Part shown: one piece after another, positions 10,311-21,600 of the stretch
How the letters are laid out: each line of letters opens with the position of its first letter
Numbering within the stretch: position 1 is the first letter of the stretch
DNA from: Serilophus lunatus
Lineage: Eukaryota; Chordata; Aves; Passeriformes; Eurylaimidae
Length of the DNA: 64,000 nt
NCBI GenBank assembly: GCA_013399895.1
Contig: VXBA01002150.1
Coordinates: 310,001 to 374,000, forward strand
Direction of reading: 5' to 3'
Program-made: the position numbers and the translations under genes
Notes under the pieces: model-generated
What the model saw: the letters and a program-made list of their open reading frames with translations, nothing else
Told to the model about the DNA's origin: nothing
Database searches by the model: none

Positions 10311-13300
10311 AAAATTCAAATAGCAAAGAGATTCGGTGTATGTGATGGATTTGGAGTTTTTTCCTTTCTACAGGAATTTATAGTGACTTCTAAATTATTC
10401 TAGTTTAGTAAGAATGATTTTTTTGAATTGGAGAGTTAGTTACCTAAATATTTTAAACGAGTCCTTCTTTAGGGGGTAAGAAAGCTGATACAGCTGTCTA
10501 TTTTACATCACACAGAATGCTTTCACTCCTGCTGCAGGCCTGTCTCAGTTTGCTTAAATACTTAAATACTCTTGGTGTATCTACTCACTGAAACTCAAAT
10601 ACTTCCTTTGGCATATTTGGGTTATATTGCTACTTTTCTGCTGGTAGACATCTTTTAGAATGTAGTTTGTTTTTTGTTGTGGTGGTGGTTTTTTTAAGTT
10701 TCTGGAACTTTTTTATCAACAAATAATTTCATAAATGTTACAAGACAACCAAATAAGGTTGTGATTAGACACTGCAGCACCAGAGGCTTTTATGCAGAGT
10801 CATTTGTTAGGAAACATCCCAGATGATGGGCTGCCTCCAGGTACAGAGATCCCAAGTTCCTGAGTTTGTATTCAGGCAGCACAGTGAGCTATTCCCACTT
10901 GTGCCCTTTAATAAAGGTCTGACACTCCTAGTCAGCAAAGATCCCTTGATCCCAATGCAAGTGTAAGTTAACCTTGGTGTTCTGCCCACATTCCAACTCT
11001 AGTAATAGCTTTCTGTCTGCCTAAATTCCCCAGGCAATTTTAATGGGAGGAGATATTTTTCAATGTTGTACAGCTTCACAGAAATACTACACAATGCTCC
11101 AGGACAAGTTGAAAAAGAGCTTTATTCCAACAGAGCTGTGAGGGGAATGCAAGAGCAGAGTGTAATTACTGAAGTTGGAATTTGGCCAAGGCAGTAGAAA
11201 TGGACTCCTTTGCTACCTACTCATCTGCAGCATTCCTTGTTTGGGAGGTCACATCCATGAGGAAGGACATTTTAAATAAAATAATGCTGGTTGTTAAATG
11301 TTGAGATGTTGGCAGTTCCTTTCTCTCTACTGTTTGGGTGTCCAAGTTCCTTCACTCCAACCTGCTTTAGTTCAGCATCACCTGCTCACCTGGGCACTGC
11401 AGCTGGCTCAGCTCTTCTCTTCCCTGAATTAGTTCCAATGTTACAAGTTTGTAATTCTAGTAACAGCCAGGAATGTGCTACTTGTGTGGCAAACCATTAA
11501 ATATGCAGCTCTAGTTCTACTGAATGAACAGGACATCAAGGAAAAAGGGAAAGGCTTTGATTCTGTTCCTGCCTTTGTTTCTAGGTGCTGTTGGGTAATA
11601 TTTTTTTGCCTCAGCAAACACCATTTCCATGTGACCTCACTCTTGTTCACTTACCTGCTGGAAAATTTTGGGCTCTGGGTACACAGAATGAGGTGATGCA
11701 CCACTTTTCACTAAAATAAACTTATTATGCAATTGCAGAAGGAATATTAATAAATTCACAAGGGTTTGGAACAGGGTCTATAATTTATCACGTGCTTTAT
11801 GGCAACACACCCACTGGGTGGTTGTCAGTCAGGAATATACACTTGTACTGATAGAAGATGAAGTGAGAATTTGAGATCTAGGCTGAATTTTCCCATGTCA
11901 TAGGAAAAATCAGAACTTAGCCTAGCTCCACACAGATTTGCAATTAGCCATTTATAAAAGAGATTAAATTAAAAATCTAGAGCTGAGCAGCCCTCAGTGC
12001 TGAAGAAATGTAGGATGAGAATAAAAATTTTCCATGTACATTGCTTAACCACTTTCTTAACTTATGCAGAGCTGATGAAAGCCATGTGTTGGAGTGGCTG
12101 GAGCTGTCCTTCCATGAGGGATCATGAGATGTGCATTTTTTTTCTGGGGATCTACTGTGGCTTTCAACAGTCTTTTAAAATCACTTCATTCTTCTCTTTT
12201 CTGTCATAAGAAAAAAATTCAAAGTGAATGAGATTTTATATTATAATAAATACATAGGCATAACTTTGATTAGGAGAGGCAAAAGTGACTAATTGTTTAA
12301 GAATTCTTACAGGTAGCAGTGTCAGCATCTTTCTTTGGCTTCTGCTTTTCCTTTTAGAAGCTGATAGTGAGAAGAGAGGCTGTTGTGGTGCCATTCATAT
12401 TTTTATGAATCATGAAAGGTCTGCCCCATGAAAGCCATGTGTTGTGCTCAGTTACTTCCTTGCTAGTCCAGAGCATGCTGCTCAGGCACTGCAAGTGCAC
12501 CAGGGTCATTTACTAGGAGGGATAAGGTGTCTGCAATTAATCAATAGAATGAGAAGATTAATTGCAGCACACTGCTCAGAGGACCTCTCCTTGGACTAGA
12601 TCATTCTACTTGAATAAAGCTGTGTGAAGCTCCTGTAGGATCTGGACTTGAACAAACCAAACATACCCTTCCTGCTTTCTAAGTACTCACTTCTCTCCTC
12701 TTGTCAAGTCATCTCTCATGTAACATCTTTTTTGCATGAGGTAGACGTTGTATTTTATTGTCACAGTCCATCATGTTCAGCCTGTTTGAATTTCTGACCA
12801 CTTTTGATGTTCTTACTGAAAAAGGACACAATGAACCCCTTGTCAGCTTTAAATTTTGTAAAATTAAAATGCTTCTTACTATTCAAATTTGGAGGTTTTT
12901 AACTCTGAAATTTCTAGTTGTCCTTTTCCTGGTTACACCATCCAGTTTAAATGGAATGTTTTCTCTTTGCATTTAAGTGATCAGGCTCTGTACTCTGCAG
13001 CGTGTTCTGTGGGTGGTAGCAGGGGCTGCCCTTGTGCTGTTGCCTCCCTGAGTTCTAGAACAGAGGGAATGTTTGCTGTAACAATACCAGAGATGGCTGT
13101 TGCCTAAATTATGTTCTGCAATTCCAACTGCTAAAGGGCTGCCTTGGAAAGCTCAAATTAAACACATAGAGAGAATAAAACCCCCATCTCTGTGTTATGA
13201 CTGTGAAGAGGCCAGTGCTGCCCTTTCTGTATAGCCCTATTGCCCTCGTGCAACTGCACAAAGGGAGCTTTGGCCTTTGCTTTTAACTAAAACTTCTTGA

Positions 13301-16300
13301 ACCACTCAGGATCTGAGGACAGTGCCAGAAGCAATGCCAGCACTACAGCAAGGAAATGAAAGATAAGGATTAAAACCCTCTTCAACTCTGTTCTCTCTAC
13401 TCCCCCTGGTAAAATCTATATCTGCTTATATATCCAAGCATTTGTTCTTGAACTGTTTGACACAAAATGCCTGTGTTGGTTTGGAAGTGACTGGTGTAAA
13501 TCCACACCTGTCTGTTCCACACCTACACTTCCAAACACACTCATCACTATTTGTTAGAGCAGGGAAGCCCCAGGGAAAACTTTGTGGCAGCAGATCCTCC
13601 ACTGCACTCACCAGCCTCCAGCTCTCATCAGTGGTAAAGCAGCCAAACTTGCTGCTGTTCTGCAAAAACAAAAATCCTTTTCTTGTATTACCTTCCCTTA
13701 TTTAAGAATTATCGCTTATGGATGTTTAGACTGAGATTATGGGATTATGTGAATTTTAATGCCTGCCTTGTAAACACACTCAAAACCTCTGGTAAAACAC
13801 CAGCACGTCTGTGCTGTTACTGACAACTGCAGACAAGATCCCTCCACTAGCCCTTACAATGTTTAAGCCTTGGGAATCACCTTAGAGAAAGCCAAACCAC
13901 TTTTTCAGAGCTCAGTAAAAGAAGTCACAGATTGGCCCTTCCTCCACTTCTCCTTAATTGGACCAGTTAATGCTATTAAACAGATCATCTACCTCGTGCA
14001 GGTATAATTATCCTTTCCAAAGCATTGCCACTGATTTGCCTCAGGGTTTTAAGAACTGCAATTACTTCTTTCTTTTTTTTTCTTTTTTTTTTAGTGATAA
14101 AATTAATCTTAAATCATTACATTTGCTATCAAAGCAGGAAAAATCAACTTCCTGAACTTCTACAATTATCATTCAGCAGTTCTAACAAAAATCCTTGTGC
14201 CAGGCTCTCCCTAGTTAAAATTTCATCCACACCAGGCAGCCTGACAAGATCCACATCTCATTTTCACTACCATCCCCAGTCCCTGAGGGATAACACTCTT
14301 CCAGCCCCACTCCAGCAGCCATCAAGCACCACAGAAACAATTAGGGAGAGTTTGTATTATCTAAATGAGAGACTGAATTATGAAAAGAGGCATTGCTAAT
14401 TTTCCACTGAGGTTTTGACATGTGGGCCCAACAGTACTGGTGTCACCCAACCAGTCCAGAATGTTCAGTTCTCCTTTTTCCCCTCCCATCTTCCCATGCT
14501 CTTTGCAGTTGTTGGAAATAAGATTCTTTATAACTGTCTCAATTCTGAAGGACTTCAGCAAAATCTTTCAAGTACAGACAGTTAATTCATGCTGCCTTTT
14601 TTTTGGTCTTTCCAAATAAATTTTGCATTTTTGACAGCAAGTTGAAGAATTCTGTGTTATTTATTATTTTCACTGATATTTTTTGCAGGTCAGCTGCTTT
14701 TAAAGGCAGTTTACAAGTTATTTATAAGAATCAGAAGCTAGGAGAATAGAAACTAAGTGACAGATTCACAGAATTTCTGCCAGTTTTGCAACCACTAAGG
14801 ATCCAAGCTTTTCCTGAGAATTTTTCATTAACATGTTATGAAACAGCAAGCAAAGAAAAGAGCACTCCTTGTTTACAACCCCTTCACACATGTTTTGGAA
14901 TTTGAAATTTGGTATTGAATTTTATAACAAGTTTTAGATGGAGTTTTATAATGAATTGGGTTTTAAATCTACTTTTTTTTTTTACATCAACAACATAGAA
15001 AATAAGCAGAAATAGTTATTATCTATTAAATTCCTAAATAGGATCTACTAATTGTTAAAGTTAATTGTTTAAATGTACTTAGGAAATCACTTGTGATCTC
15101 TAAGTAGGACTTATGCAGTCTTAAGTACTAAAAACTTGCTTTCTGGCCTTCTTTAGAAATGGGAATTACAGTTTTTATGTAGAAGAGATGAGGCTTGTAA
15201 GCAAAATCTCAGCTACAAAGCAAGCCTTAAAGTATTTCTCTTCAGCACACAACTTTCATTTTCTTAAAAAAAACCCCTGTTATATGCATATACATTCATT
15301 AAAATTCAAGAGAAGCTATGGTATTAATTACTAGTTAGAATTTTTTTTTCATCACATGTCTATTCAGAGAAAAGCACCATTTTATAAATCTCCAATTGCC
15401 GAACTGTTTACCAGATTTTCATCTAGAGATATATTTAGTGTTGGTATTTGATAGAGGCATCCTATAATTACCTGTGCTGTATTTGCTGCTTGTCTGCTTT
15501 GAAGTTTTAATTGTAAGTGGTGCTACTTGGGGAGAGTTTAGAAGAGCAGAGTGTAGAACACAACTTTTAGACCCATCCTTACACACTCAAAACATCCATT
15601 GTGTTTAACAGGAATTTAGTGAGTCAGGAATGCAGGAGTAGCTCCTGTACCCTCTATGAAGACAGAGTTAAACAATGGGGTTAGAGAAATAAATAACAGG
15701 AAAAAGAAATATGCCAAGAAACAAAACATAAGAATATGTTTTCAGCAGACTGGATGTAAAGTTGGAAAAATTACATTTGCTCCACAGAAGAAATAGTAGA
15801 AAGCCTTAATGCTCGGCTTAGGAATGGAGAATTCTAGATAAAGAAGACAAGAAAAGCAAGTAAATACAAAGTTTAATAAGGACATTAATGAGATCTTCCC
15901 ACCTCAGTTCTTCATTTCTTGACAGCTGGGACACACACAAGCACAAAGTGCTTTTCTGCTACTACAGCTCAGCTGGTTTTGTGACTGCAGCTGACAGTCA
16001 CAAAAATGAATGCCATGTTATTGACTGGCAGATTTTACTCTTCGTGCCTCTTATGATAATGGAGGCTGGACAGGCCTTAAAGAAATTGTGTCTGATAAAA
16101 ACAGATTTTCTACTTTCCTCTTGGCCTGGACTCCAAGATTTGGTCACTACGTATTTTCCTTGGCAGTGGATGTCAATGCTTAAGAACTGTCACAGGAGAA
16201 GTCTCTGGTAATAAAAAGGGGTGGACTAACGAGTACCTCAACAACCCTAGATAATACTGGCTGCTCATGTGGCTGTAGAAGACAAAGATTTGGGTTTTTA

Positions 16301-16605
16301 CCTTTTGCAATGGCAGAGCCTCTGTTTACACACAAGGTTTGTTATAGCCTGGGCTGTCCTGTCATTACCACAACCCAGGCTCACCCTCCTTCGGCAAATA
16401 CTTGTTTTTCACATCACATCCCTCAAGATGTACTTGTGACCTACACGAGTAGGGCAGGAGGGCTGGGTCAGCAACTTGCCATTTTCTTGGGGCAAACATC
16501 ACCTCCTCCTCCGCGCCATGGCAGCAGACGCGGCTGCTCCCTGCCCGGAGCGTCACCAGCAGCTGTAGCAGCAACCGCTTCACGTTTGAGGCTCCCAAAA
16601 CCAGA
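10311..16605. other. Intergenic region between the TACSTD2 remnant and the OMA1 promoter
   Basis: AT-rich, no gene recognised. Searched by eye in both directions for the missing TROP2 thyroglobulin domain and C-terminus without success. Open frames here are short and low in complexity (for example the T-rich tract at 14.07-14.09 kb). Confidence 0.7.
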
Positions 16606-16855
16606 TTCATGGAGTCAGTTGGGTTGGAAAAGATCCCTGAGATCATCAAATCCAACTTTGACTGATCCCCACCCTGTCAACTAAACCAGAGCATTTAGTG
16701 CAACTGTCCTGCTGTTCTTGAGTAACTCCAGGGACAGGGACTCCAATATTCCCTTGGGGAGCCTGTTCCAACATCTAATCACCCTTTTTGTGAAGAAATT
16801 CCTCCTGATGTCCAACCTGAAACTCTCCTGGCACAACTTGAGGTAATTTTCATAC
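16606..16855 (-). mobile_element. CR1 LINE fragment (3' tail), minus orientation
   Basis: The + strand reads as the reverse complement of the avian CR1 3' region: GTTGGAAAAGATCCCTGAGA, then CTCCAGGGACAGGGACTCCA, GGGAGCCTGTTCCAACATCT, TGTGAAGAAATTCCTCCTGA and GGCACAACTTGAGG. The element is 5'-truncated, as is usual for CR1, has many substitutions, and ends about 330 bp before the OMA1 CpG island. Confidence 0.9.
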
Positions 16856-17273
16856 GAGTTACGTAACCCCAGCTCACTCCTATGTATGTTCAGGGGATCT
16901 TCACAGATGCCAGGGTCTTTGACTCATAGGTGTGATTTTTTAGTATTATAATGAACAGAGTTCAGCTCTAGGATACATGGACATCGAGTATTTTGCCAAA
17001 TTAGCAATGTATACATAGACATACATCAACATCTTGATTTACCACATCCTTAAAAGTTGTTAGCTCCTGGATGTCCTTGACTACGGGATGCTGGCTGCTG
17101 CCTGTCCCACTGATTTAGGCTCCAAAGCATCAAAGATCTTACAGCAAAGAACACTCTGATTTATTATAATTTATTATTCCACTTCTTGCAACGAGGTGAC
17201 ACCGCGAGCAGAGCCACGGTTAAGGCTCACCGCAGACGGGGCTCCGCGCCTCAGCCGCTGCCCGCGCCGCCAC

Positions 17274-17284
17274 AAAATGGCGGC
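17274..17284 (+). promoter_or_regulatory. OMA1: YY1-type element AAAATGGCGGC
   Basis: Exact match to the extended YY1 site (AAnATGGCGGC), which typically sits just downstream of the start site of TATA-less housekeeping genes. The ATG inside it would open a five-codon upstream frame (17277-17294, stop TGA) if transcription begins upstream. Confidence 0.65.
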
Positions 17285-17299
17285 CGCCGGCTGAGGGGA

Positions 17300-17429
17300 G
17301 CGGCGACGGCGGGAGCAGCGGCGGCCCCGCCTGAGGGAAGGGACGCGGAGCCCGTCCCACCTCCCGCCCTCCGGCCCGGTATCGACTTCGTCTCCACGGT
17401 CCGGGTCCCCTCCTCCGCCTCCCGCGGTG
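17300..17429 (+). other. OMA1: Candidate OMA1 non-coding exon 1 (5' end unknown)
   Basis: The 3' end is set by a strong donor, GGTG|GTGAGTAGG, at 17430. The 5' boundary is arbitrary. The next acceptor with a long pyrimidine tract is at 18175-18176, 20 bases before the OMA1 ATG, so exon 1 would be entirely 5' UTR. Confidence 0.55.
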
Positions 17430-18176
17430 GTGAGTAGGGGAGCCCGGTGCGGGAGGTTGTTCCCGCTGCCGGGGACGTGCAGCTGTGAGGCGGCCTGAGC
17501 TCCCCTCGCTCCCCTCCCGCCATTATCCGGGCGGGCGCCTCAGAGTGACGCGTTTCTATCCCCCCCTCCCTTCTCACGTCAGCCCATGTCACGATAGTCG
17601 CGATTCCCCTCGGGGAGGGCCAGGGAGGGAGCAAAGGCCGCAGTCGGAGCCAGCGAGTGAAAAGGAGCAGGGGGTGGCCGGGGCTTGTCCCTCCCACGGC
17701 GTTTCCATGTCCGTGCCGGGGGATCCCGGCTGGCGCACACTTGGTGTCTCTGTGGTGGATCGTTTTGTTTCCAGGCCGCGAGAAAAGTACCAAAAACGCG
17801 CTCGCAGATCCTGGTTTTCCTCGTGTACAGGAACATAGCACCCGAGGGCAGCGGGGAAAGGTGTCGGTGTCTTCCACAAGGGACTCCTGCAGTCACTCTG
17901 ACCTGGGGGTAACGAGAGTGAAAGGCAAAAAAAAGCCACACCTTGTTTTATCCTCAGTGATACAAGACGCTGATTTCTTTCACAGTCAGAAGCAGATTGG
18001 TATCTAAAAACTGCAACAGGATGCACTTGTGACTGTGACCTTTTTCTTTTGTGCAGCGCAGCTGTTGGCAAACAAATACATACATGTCTGTCCAGGGGAA
18101 ATGAAAAAATGATTCACAGTCTGGTGTTTGGGTGGGTTTGTTAATACCTCTCTGCTGCTTTTTTTCTTTGTTTCAG
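17430..18176 (+). other. OMA1: OMA1 intron 1
   Basis: Intron in the 5' UTR, still GC-rich in its first part and ending in a long pyrimidine tract before AG at 18175-18176. Overlapping frames on both strands at 17.5-18.0 kb reflect base composition. Confidence 0.6.
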
Positions 18177-18196
18177 GGTAACCAACCAAAGAAGTT

Positions 18197-18699
18197 ATGA
18201 ATATCATCTGTGGTCTACAGCTGCCGGGCAGGAACTGTGTTTTCTCTCATTTGGCTGCTTTGAGCAAGCAGGGGAAGTGCAATAACCTCTGTAGGTTTTA
18301 CACAGGATGGTGCCGAGCTCACGTCTGCAGGTTTAGATGCCAAAGGCTGGATTTGAGGGGAAATACTAGAAACTGTTTTTTTACTGGAAACCCTGACTCC
18401 TGTAGCAACTTCATCAGTAAAGGACTGAGGTGTCTTTTGAATGTCCCAAATCCAGAAGTATGCGGGAATGCACGCCGGAGTTTGGGAAGGTTTTGGTTCC
18501 TGTCCTCTCAGCTGCTGGGAGAGAAGAGCACATCCCTGCAGAGCAGTTCTGTGGGGCAGCTCCCACATCACCTTTCTCCTTGGAACGTTCAGATCCTCAG
18601 GTCTTTTCGCACATCACCATCATTTCAGGCTGCACCAGCTCCTCTTTTCTGGATTATTGTTAAACCAGCTCAGAAATTACTTGCAATCATTCTTGGCAG
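18197..18699 (+). CDS. OMA1: OMA1 first coding exon (presequence)
   Basis: ATG at 18197, 20 bases after the acceptor. 167 codons plus 2 nt, donor GTAAAT at 18700. Residues 1-130 are the poorly conserved mitochondrial presequence, with 11 cysteines in the first 89 residues. The end (SFRTSPSFQAAPAPLFWIIV, then KPAQKLLAIILG) is conserved with mammals and leads into the mature protease. Confidence 0.93.
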
Positions 18700-21600
18700 G
18701 TAAATACTGTGTTGCTTTGCTCTCAGTGCAAGACCCCATCATGCAAAGTGTGAGCTGGTGGAGGATGGCAGGTGTGTTTGCAGTGTTGTTTGACTGACAG
18801 TTTGCTCAACAAGAAGGGGTTTTTTTCCATTTTCAGGGGTGTTACATGTATCTTTTGCTCTTTTCCTTCTCATTTACATGTGATAGAGGGAGATGAACCC
18901 AGACACTAAGGAGCATTCCTTCTCCTGTGGGAGGGAAGACATGGAGCAGAGTAGAAGCCAATGACAAAATAACCTTCCGTCTCCTACAGGAGATGAGACT
19001 GTGACAGAGGATACAGCAAGGACAGACACTAACAAATTCCTTTTAACTGTGTCCTAAATTAACACTGTTTGTATCTTACAGGAGCATAAGAAATTGGTGG
19101 AAGGCACTTCCTCCTAACAAAAGGGAACTCTTTAAAGAAAGTGCAAGAAAAAATAAATGGAAGATCCTCCTGGGTGCCAGTAGCTTGGGAGTCGTATTTG
19201 TTGTGTTTTATTTTACTCACTTGGAGGAGACACCCATCACGGGGCGCGCTCGGCTGTTGGTGTTTGGGAAAGAGCATTTTAGGGAACTGTCACAGATGGA
19301 ATATGAGATGGTAAGATTTTAAAGAAACAAAATGAAACTACACTCAAACTGTTAATGTTGGTTTTGGTTTGGTTGGGGTTTTTCTTGATTGGTCTGTTGG
19401 TTTTTTTGTTTTTTGTTTTTTTTTAGGAATGAGTTGGGCAAACAAACTTTGTGTTGTCCTTAATAGGTTTTGAACTCAGAACCTGCAGAGCCCCCACCAT
19501 CTGTTACCCCCTCTGCTTGTCCCCATCCCTTGTAGGAGTTACCTTTCCATCAGAGGCATATAATAGTTAAAAAGCACATGACATGCATGTAGCAAACATT
19601 CCTAACTGCATTATTTTAATAGAACAGGAATACAGAAATTTGTTCTAAAAAAGGATAGGTACGTGCCGAGCTCTGTCTCAGTTTCTGTGCTGCTTTGAGA
19701 ATTCTTTGGCTCTAGGAAAGAAAAGTGCATTGAAACTTCAATTAATCTGAGTTGGGTGTAGGCACTAAATTAATTTACCAATTAGTCATTCACTGTGTGT
19801 TTGTTCTGAATGGAAACAATGAATTTTTTTTTTTTCAGTGGATGGAGGAATACAAAGGTCAGATGTTGCCTGAGACAGACCCACGGTACCAGGTTGTGGA
19901 GAGAGTTGTTGGGCATTTGTCTGAAAGCAATAAAGACATCCCAGAGGTGTCAGCACTCAAGTGGGTGATCCATGTGGTGGATGAACCAGGTGTAAATGCT
20001 TTTGTGCTTCCAGTAAGTTGAACTCAATACAAAAAAATTGTTCATAATATTGAAACAGCATTTTATTTCTGTGTCTGCTACTTAATTTCTGTTCTCTTTG
20101 CTTACAGAATGGTCAAGTGTTTGTTTTCACTGGATTGCTGGATGCAGTTTCTGATATTCATCAGCTGTCATTTATTTTGGGACATGAAATAGCTCATGCT
20201 GTGCTGGAACATGCAGTAAGTCTTTAAAGAAAGCTGTCTAATATTCTTAAATTATTAATTCTAATAACTTTAATTACGATTTTTCCTATCACTACTAACC
20301 AAATTTTCATTGTGACTCTATCTAATTAATGCAAAATTGAAATGACTGTCCTGCTACAGTAGATCCTTATTATTTGTGTAGCACTTAATAACTGTCAGAA
20401 GACCTGTAGAGGTCCCTGTTAGCACAAAGTCTGCCAGTGTATTTTCACAGCTGTACAGGTGGATTGTGGCTGATGTTGAACAGTCATTTAGAACCTGCTC
20501 TGTAGATGCTTCTCTTGCAGCTCCCACCCAAAGAGCTGGAGGTACTCAGCTGCTTAGTTTGTTACTTGTTAATAACCACATAAGTGGATATACTTAAAAA
20601 ATGATCCTAAAATATGTGATATTTTTATTACAGCAGTTCTAGAGTGCCTGGAGCTTGATTCTTGTATGATTTTGGGTGAGCAACAGTTCACATCCTTGTT
20701 TCTTGGGCTCAGTTGAGACAACTAACCCTTTAAACTCCTATAAAATATTTCTATATTAAAAAGAACTTCCCTTGTTTGTATGGAACCTGTGTCACTCAGT
20801 TGTCACAGAGAGAAGTATTGCATGATCCTGCTTGTAATTGCTCTGATCAATTTGTTGCATTCCAAATAGGGCTCTGGAAAACAAAATCATATCAATTTCT
20901 GTCTTCAGGATCATTCAGATTCTGCAAGTAAAGGAATGCAGCAGAAAGTAAAAGATAAATACATTATATGTCCTGTCCCCTTATCCCATTAGTGAGCCTG
21001 TCTCACTGGTGCCTATTTCTTCTCAAGTTGATAAAAAGAACAGTCTTTGAGGTGTTTTTATAGATTTTTTTTCATTCCAACTGAGGTGTTTCATGGCCAT
21101 TTTACTGAAGAACTCTCTCTGCATGTTGCCCCCATCTTATCTCAAGCTTTGAATCTCTCAACTAGCCCAACAGCCAAAACATGTTTGTTCCAGCTGTATT
21201 TTTGCAGCTTGTGTGGATTCCAGACTGAAAGTACCTTGTATCCAGCTGGATTTTTTTTTTTTTGGTGCCAGCAGGGAATTCTGTGCTTGCCCTGTTCCTG
21301 GGGCTGCATAGAAAAAAACCCTAGTGATTTTTAAAGCATTTCCAGATTCCATTATGTTCTGAAGAAATGTTGCACAAACAAAAAGGGGACAATTTGTGTT
21401 TGCAGGCAGAGAAGGCCAGTCTGGTTCACTTCCTGGATTTTCTCTCCCTCATCTTTCTCACAATGATCTGGGCCCTCTGTCCTCGGGACAGTTTGGCAGT
21501 TGTTGGCCAGTGGATTCAGAGCAAGTTGCAGGAGGTAAGATTGACATCTGTATCCTCCTTCCTGACTCCTGTGGAAAGACATTTTTAATCCTAATCTTAA

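Larger units (their letters stand above)
17180..17900 (+). promoter_or_regulatory. OMA1: OMA1 CpG-island promoter
   Basis: An abrupt switch from AT-rich DNA to G+C-rich, CpG-dense sequence, strongest at about 17.22-17.66 kb. No TATA box is seen. It lies 0.3-1 kb upstream of the OMA1 start-codon exon and contains the YY1-type element and a good splice donor (17430), as expected for a housekeeping promoter with a non-coding first exon. The transcription start is not determined. Confidence 0.85.

Noticed and set aside
10148..10345. Open frame overlapping the TACSTD2 remnant in a third frame
   Set aside because: Its translation has no similarity to TROP2/EpCAM. It is a shadow of the remnant.
17251..17877. 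208-codon open frame on the minus strand across the CpG island
   Set aside because: GC-rich, CpG-dense DNA is poor in stop codons. Several frames are open at once here and the translation is low-complexity Ala/Gly/Pro/Arg. It fits the OMA1 promoter better than a gene.
17485..18071. Further overlapping open frames on both strands in OMA1 intron 1
   Set aside because: Same base-composition effect; no domain, no splice-consistent structure, and the frames overlap one another on both strands.
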